A stretch of 64,000 nucleotides of DNA from Crambe crambe (taxonomy: Eukaryota; Porifera; Demospongiae; Poecilosclerida; Crambeidae): contig OZ004594.1 of NCBI GenBank assembly GCA_963924555.1, forward strand, positions 1 to 64,000, given 5' to 3'. Numbering within the stretch: the stretch's first letter is position 1; each line of letters begins with the position of its first letter. Under the pieces are notes generated by a model. The model was given only the letters and a program-made list of their open reading frames with translations, made no database searches and was not told the origin of the DNA. Below, in pieces: positions 57,187 through 64,000 of the stretch. The position numbers and the translations under genes are program-made.

Positions 57187-58524
57187 CTAGTAGATGCTAG
57201 TTCCTTTGAGAAGGGGAGTTCTACACACTAAGCCAGCTGAGGAGTGAGTTGAGGAAGACGACCAACTCTGATCTGGAGACAACACGAGTCCATTTCCCCA
57301 TGGCTTGCTCACTTTAAACATGTTGCGTAGCTCGTGCATGGTGCTTTCTTTTGACTCTGCCCAGGGGTGGATTTGAGCAGAACCAGGAGACTGAGAATTG
57401 CCCTCTGCCCATGGTAACAGGACCTGTGGTGAAGGAGAATCTTGCTTTAGGACGACTTCCTCTAATAGTGCACCATGACTTTCGTCAATGAGGGGTGTGG
57501 CTGGGATTTCCACAGGAACAGCAGCTGCAACTGAAGTGGGAAGAACCAGAGGTGAGCAGAGTATGTTTTCTCCTGCCTGTGCTAAGTCAGGAGAACTAAA
57601 ACCAGGCTTGTATGGTTGGCTCGTTGCTCTCTGACTGCCTAAAAGTGATGACCAGTCCAGGTCTCCAGGCAAGTCAGCAGGCCCGTTCTTGCTCTCGCTC
57701 TCATATCTCTTTCTCTTGACTATCTTGTCTTGTCCTGTGCTGCCACTGTGACTATGAGCCCTCTTGCGCCCATAGCTGGCCTTCAGTTTGCTGCTACGTA
57801 ACTTGGAGTAATCGCTGCCATTGTGACTGAAATAAACACTGTCCTTGAGAAGATGATGATAGTCTGGATTAATCTTCCAGTAGTTTCCTTTTCTATGTGC
57901 ACGAGGAGCTTTGCTAAATAACTCGTTCAGAGAAAGGTTGTGTCGAATGGAGTTCTACAACCATCAATTTAATAATTATGACGCTCGTGCATAATAAATA
58001 ATGACTCACCTGCCAACCTGCTTCTGCATGTCGATAATATTTAAAGTTGTCCTTTATCCAACGATATATCTCATTCAGAGTAACCTTTCCAGTTTTGCTG
58101 TACTGGATAGCCAAGTAAATAAGAGTAGAGTAGGAAAATGGCGGTTTGTCAGGAATGCTGCAGTATTTATTAGGATGTTTTTTGAAATTGGCAGACTGCA
58201 GGAGACATTTTTTAATAGGGGAGAGAGAAATGCCAAGAGTATTGCGACTGACTCTGCTGTCTTCTGCTTTGTGAGGTGAGGACAGTGAAATGGAACTAGA
58301 AGTGAGCTGGTCAGGAGATGAAGAAACGCTCTTTACTCCACCAGGAGAGGAAATGAGGTCATGTACTTTCAAATTTTGCAGCCAACTCAGACTAGTTAAG
58401 CTGCTATCTAGCAATGAAACGTCTTCATCTTTCTCTTGCACTGAATTAGACTTTACCTGGAAAAAAATAATTACCATACAAGGACATTAAACTTTAATAG
58501 TTGCACCTCGTTTGCAAGAGTCAT
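57187..58524 (-). CDS. FOXJ1: Forkhead transcription factor FoxJ1
   Basis: Master activator of motile-cilia genes. Three exons (58524-58507, 58456-58010, 57954-57187) give 410 aa. The N-terminal LLDSSLTSLSWLQNLK (about residues 20-35) is the FOXJ1-specific motif. The winged helix spans about residues 110-196: KPPFSYSTLIYLAIQYSKTG, IYRWIKDNFKYYRHAEAGWQ, then NSIRHNLSLNELFSKAPR and GNYWKINPDY. Helix 3 recognition residues are intact. DLPGDLDWSSLLGS in the C-terminal half resembles the vertebrate FOXJ1 activation segment (NFDW). The tail is Ser/Pro-rich and ends LLKGTSIY. An X-box-like site lies ~330 bp upstream. The gene lies between WBP11 and UBALD. Confidence 0.9.
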
Positions 58525-59292
58525 TGTACAAGCTTCTCCGGATGCAGCCCAAGGCGTCACACAACTTTCAAAAAACGACGCTGCAGTACAGAATTAGACT
58601 CTTTTCAGCCTGCAGCACAAGCAGCCGCTTTATATCAGCTGCATGCAATAACTGCAACGCCCACTTATTGCGGTCGGGAATAATAAATTATTTCGCCTAG
58701 TGCTACAGCTAGCTATGGCCTTATAACAGCCACTAGCAGATTTTCTCCAACTCTGACACCTCTGCGCCTACTTATTTGCTTGTTGCATCTTTTATTTGAA
58801 TATCCTGAGAAATTCATCAGCTGAAATCACAAGAGCTGATTGTTTACCTTTACCGTTACCATGGCAATCTGGGGTATTCACGCTATTTTTAGATTTTCCT
58901 AAAGAAGCCATCAGCTTTACAGCAACGATTTCTAGTAAACAAAACCTTAAGACAGTCAGTAGGATGATATTATTGACATAACAATGACAAAGTAGAAACA
59001 GTATTAAATTTTGTTGCATAAAATCATGTGCAAAGGAGATAGAATAGGAGATGAGAGAGTGTACAGTGTTAGCACAGGTGTGTTGATACAGGGACAATAC
59101 TTCATGAGCTGATTGTGACAGATAATGCATTGAAGCAGAGTACAATAATTATATGGTGCCTATAAACTAACATTAAAGCAACATGATACGCACTTGCCTC
59201 TAGCCCAATGACTGACTACCCATTGTGAGTGAGACTTGTGCATCAATCACTCCTAACACAAAGTTCCTGACAGTCAGACAGCTCTATCCCAA
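58525..59292. other. FOXJ1 upstream region, 768 bp
   Basis: No gene supported. A minus-strand reading frame at 58792-59145 has no recognisable domain and a hydrophobic, low-complexity start. AGCTAGCTATGG (58708-58719) is near the probable FOXJ1 transcript start. The X-box-like site is annotated separately. Confidence 0.5.
58855..58868. promoter_or_regulatory. X-box-like RFX site upstream of FOXJ1
   Basis: GTTACCATGGCAAT matches the RFX X-box (GTNRCC-AT-RGYAAC) except for the last base. It lies 331 bp upstream of the FOXJ1 ATG in the 768-bp FOXJ1-UBALD gap. Confidence 0.5.
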
Positions 59293-60020
59293 TCAGCTCT
59301 TAGAGGCTTGTGTCTGGCAGTGAACGATGGTGGTTTCCTTCAGCAAACTAGAAGCAGAGCTTTCAGCAGGACTAGATGTTTGAAGTTGGGCAAATGCTGC
59401 CAATGTGTCTGGAAACTGGGGAGGTGTAGCTGGAGTGTTGGTCGGTACACAAGCTTGCTGCAAAATTGTTTATTGTTAAGTAAATTATTGTTAAGTACAC
59501 AACAATTCTCAGGCCTAATGCAACCACCCGAAAAAGATAATTCAAATACAGTATAGAAATAAATACGTGAGAAAGACTCACATATGACATTCTCGAGCCG
59601 AGTGAACTGCCTGCAGAACTGCCAGGATTTGTATTAGGAGTGGATGTAGGATGATGCTGTGTGGCCTGTTGAGGACCAGAGGGGGGTGTCACTGAATGCC
59701 CCTGGAAGAATAAGCTCAACGCAACCTATAATGGTAATACAAACAATCATTGATCAATTAACACCCTACAGTTACAGCTGAACTGAAGAAGTGGGTAGTC
59801 ACCTACCCTACTACTAGGCCTAGAACAGGGTCTCTAATAACCTTAGAACACGGTCTCTAGTAATCTTACTGATCAGGCTGATCAAGCAAGTACTACGAAC
59901 CTCTAACTGCCATCTTGCGGATGTGAGAATCTGTGTCGCCTCATCGGGTGAGCAGCCTACAGCATTCACAAACTGGCTGACCATGACCTGTTTTCTCAGT
60001 ATCTCAGTATTCGCTTCCAT
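59293..60020 (-). CDS. UBA-like domain protein (UBALD1/UBALD2, FAM100)
   Basis: Small protein with an N-terminal UBA-like fold and a disordered Pro/Ser/Thr tail; function unclear. Starts MEANTEILRKQVMVSQFVNA (60020), then VGCSPDEATQILTSARWQLE, an intron, and ALSLFFQ. These align with vertebrate QVMINQFVLxAGCAxDQAKQLLQAAxWQFETALSxFFQE. The last exon has the signature PTNTPATPPQFPDTLAAFAQ, present in all UBALD proteins, and ends CQTQASKS. A frame starting further upstream (60065) is not needed. Single orthologue of the vertebrate pair. Confidence 0.92.
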
Positions 60021-60582
60021 GATACTAGAACCAACAAAGTATTTCAGTTTGTACCGGTGGGCCACGGACTGGCTAGATAGTGAGCTGAGCTTGTAAACAA
60101 AGTGTGCGTGGTCTCGTGATTATTGTTTGTACATGTGATATACGGACCGTGTGCATATGCGCATGCATGCAAGACAAGGGTGGGGCCACGTATGCGCACG
60201 CGCATATTAAGTATGTCAGACATTTTTAGTATTCCTGCACTTCTGTTCATTAATCCCTTTCGAGCTTTTAACATTGAAACTTTGAACCTTTTGATGTAAA
60301 CCCCATGTAGCTTCACCACCTTACTGCCATACCAGCCTACTGCATCCCCTTGAGTTTAGTAGTGGATCTAGCGGCATTATCTGGGTGTGTCTTTGCGATC
60401 CTAGCTCATAACAGTATTCCTTCATTGCATACTCCCTTGCTAAGAATGAGAACAAGAGGGTACAGAGATGAAGAGGAAGTCAGAATGGCTGAAAATATTT
60501 ATAGCTGGCTTGGGCGTGGTATCTGGTAAGGTGCGATCTGGCGCGCAAGCACACTTTCGTCTATAGCATGCATGCATAACTA
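60021..60582. promoter_or_regulatory. UBALD / ABAT divergent intergenic region
   Basis: 562 bp with CG-rich alternating patches (ATGCGCATGCATGC at 60157-60170, TATGCGCACGCGCATA at 60191-60206) resembling Nrf1 sites near UBALD. No gene recognised; a minus-strand frame at 60044-60319 is not supported. Confidence 0.4.
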
Positions 60583-61012
60583 ATGGCATCTCGGATTGTA
60601 TCTGAAAGTGTTAAGGGGAGCTTGAAATCTTTCACTTTCAGTGTGAGATGTATTTCAAGCAGCCTTGATGGCCAGTTCACAGGACCTTCCATGAAGACTA
60701 CCATCCCTGGTCCCAAGAGCAAGGTATGATATCCCTTTTAATTTATGATACTTGTTTATAATCCTCTTTTCAGAAACTCGTTGCAGAGATGGCTAAGTTA
60801 AAGGTGCAGTGGATATGTTATTATAAATAATAATGATACTGATATTTGATAGCCGTGTGAAGAGATAGCATTTTTTGTTGATTACCAACATTCAGCTGGA
60901 AACTATGTAGTGGATGCTGATGACAATGTCCTCCTGGATTTGTTTCAGCAGATCTCTTCCCTTCCATTGGGTATCTAATCATTATTAATTTGAATCTCAC
61001 CTGCCAAGTTAG

Positions 61013-61047
<35 letters not shown>

Positions 61048-62769
61048 GTTATAACCACCCTGCTATCAAGTCTGCCCTCTCCCAACCTAATGCCTTGCTA
61101 TCCCTCATCAATCGACCATCTCTTGGGATACATCCTCCTCTCGACCTGGTGGAGAAAATGAACAGTGCTCTCATGAGCGTGGCTCCGGCTGGTTTGAACA
61201 AGGTCTGCACTCAGATGTGTGGAACTTGCTCCAATGAGAATGCTTTCAAAGCAGCCTTCATGAAATACATGGTGCAGTTTTATATATGCTGTGTCAGTAA
61301 TGTAATTATATCTCTCTCATAGAATGAGAATCGAACAGGACCTGTAGATATGAGCTCACCTGAGTATATGGATGTTCTTTATAATCAGGTTGTCTTGCGA
61401 TCATTCCTCTCTTTGCAAAAATCATCTTTAATTTATGTCATAGGGACCTGGTTGCCCAAACCTGAGTATCTTGTCTTTTATGGGAAGTTTTCATGGAAGG
61501 GCACTAGGTACTTTATCTTGCACACATTCCAAACCTATCCACAAGTTGGACATCCCTGCTTTTCAGTGGCCAGTTGCTCCATTTCCTAAACTTTCTTACC
61601 CATTGGAACAACACGAGCAGGAGAACTGTGCTGAAGAGCAAAGATGTCTCCAAGCGGTCTGTTGATCCATGCTACTGCATTAGTTATTCTATTCCCTTGC
61701 ATCATCAGGTTGAAGAGGAATTCAATATGTCACATCAGAAGGAGTGTCCCATTGCTGCTGTGATTGTGGAGCCCATTCAAGCCGAAGGAGGTGAGTCAGA
61801 TATAGAGTTCCATGGTGTCAGACTCCACCTAGTCCATGTCACCTGCTTCCTCACAGGAGATGTTCACGCTTCTCCAGAGTTCTTCATAGGACTACAAACA
61901 CTCTGTAAGAAAGTGAGTGAGTTAAATCACTACTTATAATGATGATGGCTATTGACTGTAGTTTGGAGCCAGCTTTATTGTGGATGAGGTGCAGACTGGA
62001 GGAGGACCCACAGGACACTTTTGGTGCAATAATAATCATTAGCTATTCTATTATTTATCACTGATTGATTATCGTGCAGGGCATTTGAGAGTTGGAATTT
62101 GCCAGAACCTCCGGATTTTGTCACCTTTGCCAAAAAGATGATGACTGGAGGTTTTTATTTTAAGTCTCCTGAGAAGTACGAGGTGAAGAGATGGAGTATG
62201 TAGCATTTCAACTGAGCATGTGCAGTGTGTACATAGGCTTATCGTATCATCAACACATGGATGGGGGACCACGCTAGATTAGTCACTTTGGAAGCAGTCA
62301 TTAAGGAGATAAGGGACAATGACTTGTTATCACTGGCCAAGGAATCTGGAAGCACGCTTCTCAGTGGCCTCAGGACTCTAGAGGTGTAGCTAACTTTGAT
62401 TTGTCTTGAACCGTGCATTCATATTAACTTATTTAGAAAACTTACCCTGACCTGCTGATGAATTCTCGTGGTAAAGGAACATTTTGTGCTGTTGATTGTC
62501 CTGATCCCAAGATGAGAGATGCATTGGTGGCAGCTGCCAGAAACAGAGGTGTGCTGCAAGCAAATACTCTCTCCCTCGGCTGAGAGAGGTTTGCTTGAGT
62601 AAACAATAGAACCATTACAGTGTTTGTGTGTACTGTGACAGGTTTTCATGTTGGTGGGTGTGGAGACAAGAGCATCAGATTCCGACCAGCTCTTATCTTC
62701 CAGCCTTCTCATGCAAACACATTTCTGGATGGATTTGAGAAAGTGCTAAGTGAAAAGGCATCTAAGTGA
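60583..62769 (+). CDS. ABAT: 4-aminobutyrate aminotransferase, mitochondrial (copy 1)
   Basis: PLP enzyme converting GABA and 2-oxoglutarate to succinic semialdehyde and glutamate. The N-terminus [20 protein letters not shown] is basic/Ser-rich, a likely mitochondrial presequence. Then [33 protein letters not shown], NPxAL...[17 protein letters not shown] and [16 protein letters not shown]. The last keeps the Cys pair that binds the 2Fe-2S cluster in the pig enzyme. [41 protein letters not shown] and [12 protein letters not shown] (PLP-binding Lys in KK) follow. The end is [16 protein letters not shown]...EKASK. About 15 short exons. It is followed by a tandem copy. Confidence 0.95.
61017..61044. 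repeat. (TA)n microsatellite in an ABAT copy 1 intron
   Basis: About 14 TA units just before the GYNHPA exon. The equivalent intron of copy 2 (63495-63515) has only a short AT run, a clear length difference between the duplicates. Confidence 0.9.
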
Positions 62770-63056
62770 AATGACAAGAACAAAATTATTATTATTATTA
62801 TTATGAAAGATCAGGTTTCTGCGGTCCTACTTATTTCCAAGTGTAGTAGGGTGGTGTCAGGCAACAACAAATATGGAGTCTGGAGGGGCTGAGTTGATGG
62901 AGATGTTCGGAGATGTTCGAAAATAGATTTGTTAGGCTGCAGGCAAGCAAAGCAGTGTCATCTCCCTGTACAGCAGTGCCAATCCAGCCAGGCAAGCAGG
63001 AATGTTCTAATTAAACCACGTGCGAAATCAAAGAGGCGTGTACTAGGTTCTAGAAA
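62770..63056. other. Spacer between tandem ABAT genes
   Basis: 287 bp with an (ATT)n run at 62787-62802 and a CACGTG E-box at 63018-63023 upstream of copy 2. This is the whole promoter space available to the second gene. Confidence 0.6.
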
Positions 63057-64000
63057 ATGGCATCTCGGATTTTATCTAAAAATGTCATAGAGAGCTTGAA
63101 ATCTTTCACATCCGGTGCGAGATGTATTTCAAGTAGCCTTGATGGCCAGTTTACGGGACCTTCCATGAAGACTACCGTCCCTGGCCCAAAGACCAAGGTT
63201 TCTTTTGTGGTACCTTAAATTATTAATCTCTTAATATTATGCAATCCTCTTTCAGGAACTCGTTGCAGAGATGACTAAACTAAAGGTGCAGTGGATATGT
63301 TATTATAAATAATAATGATACTGGTATTTGATAGCCGTGTGGAGAGATAGCATTTTTTGTTGATTACGAACATTCGGCTGGAAACTATGTAGTGGATGCT
63401 GATGGCAATGTCCTCCTGGATTTATTTCAGCAGATCTCTTCCCTTCCACTGGGTATCTAATCATTATTAATTTCAACCTCACCTGCCAAGTTAGTATATA
63501 TTTTTTTATAAAGGTTATAACCACCCTGCTATCAAGTCTGCCCTCTCCCAACCTAATGCCTTGCTATCCCTCATCAATCGGCCATCTATTGGGATACATC
63601 CTCCTCTAGACCTGGTAGAGAAAATGAACAGTGCTCTCATGAGCGTGGCACCAACTGGTTTAAACAAGGTCTGCACTCAGATGTGTGGAACTTGCTCCAA
63701 TGAGAATGCTTTCAAAGTAGCCTTCATGAAATACATGGTATGATGTTTTATATATGCTGTGTCAGTAATGTAATTATATCTCTCTCATAGAATGAGAATC
63801 GAACAGGACCTGTAGATATGAGCTCACCTGAGTATATGGATGTTCTTTATAATCAGGTTGTCTTGCAATCATTCCTCTCTTTGCAAAAATCATCTTTAAT
63901 TTATGGCATAGGGACCTGGTTGCCCAAACCTGAGTATCTTGTCTTTTATGGGAGGTTTTCATGGAAGGGCATTAGGTACTTTATCTTGCAGTCATACTAA
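63057..64000 (+). CDS. ABAT: 4-aminobutyrate aminotransferase (copy 2), cut by window edge
   Basis: Tandem duplicate of the preceding gene, offset by 2474 bp, with introns that are also alignable. Starts [20 protein letters not shown], then [55 protein letters not shown] and [16 protein letters not shown] follow. The last visible part is [18 protein letters not shown]. The Fe-S Cys pair is retained. No frameshift or stop is seen up to 64000, so it is probably intact. Differences from copy 1 cluster in the presequence. The catalytic Lys lies beyond the window. Confidence 0.9.

Noticed and set aside
58792-59145. 117-aa minus-strand frame between FOXJ1 and UBALD
   Set aside because: Hydrophobic AT-rich composition and no domain; the region is better explained as FOXJ1 upstream DNA.

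Overview
The window is a chromosome end from an early-branching animal, most likely a demosponge. That assignment is an inference from metazoan-type genes (FOXJ1, NDE1/NDEL1, CEP95, BFAR, SNX29) packed with introns of about 50-150 bp, very short intergenic gaps, and small pogo/Tc1-like MITEs in introns. I could not confirm the species.

Layout. Bases 1-5833 are a nearly pure telomere tract of (CCCTAG)n, so the G-rich strand reads CTAGGG rather than the usual animal TTAGGG. After an 18-bp interruption and six more units comes a perfectly homogeneous 20-bp satellite (5884-6619). About 10 kb of gene-free subtelomere follows (6620-16500). It holds a degenerate ~155-bp tandem array with inverted copies, a non-LTR retrotransposon relic extended into a tandem array, nested terminal inverted repeats, and a perfect 124-bp-arm palindrome at 14114-14393.

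From 16.6 kb to the right edge the window is densely genic, in order: CEP95 (+), a small unknown gene (+), DCTN5 (-), RPTOR (+), arrestin-domain gene (-), ATAD5 (+), PDAP1 (-), CPSF4 (+), RPS9 (-), BUD31 (+), secreted Cys-rich gene (-), BFAR (-), NDE1/NDEL1 (+), USP31/USP43-type protease (-), MAD1-like (+), SNX29 (-), DDX47 (+), TFIIH p62 GTF2H1 (-), RPL10 (+), EXOC7 (-), WBP11 (+), FOXJ1 (-), UBALD (-), and two tandem ABAT genes (+), the second cut by the window edge. Strands alternate almost strictly. Most genes start head to head across 70-190 bp and end tail to tail within 10-160 bp.

The genes are conserved housekeeping or cell-biology genes: mTORC1 (RPTOR), ribosome (RPS9, RPL10), splicing and 3' processing (BUD31, WBP11, CPSF4), rRNA processing (DDX47), transcription/repair (GTF2H1), PCNA unloading (ATAD5), centrosome/dynein/mitosis (CEP95, DCTN5, NDE1, MAD1), exocytosis and sorting (EXOC7, SNX29), cilia control (FOXJ1) and GABA breakdown (ABAT). 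Many of their human orthologues sit, from memory, on 16p, 17 and 7q22, including EXOC7-FOXJ1-UBALD2 and PDAP1-BUD31-CPSF4. The window therefore looks like a preserved ancient linkage block abutting an unusual telomere.

Exon boundaries were read by eye from GT-AG sites and family alignment by memory. CDS features are given as start-to-stop spans that include introns.
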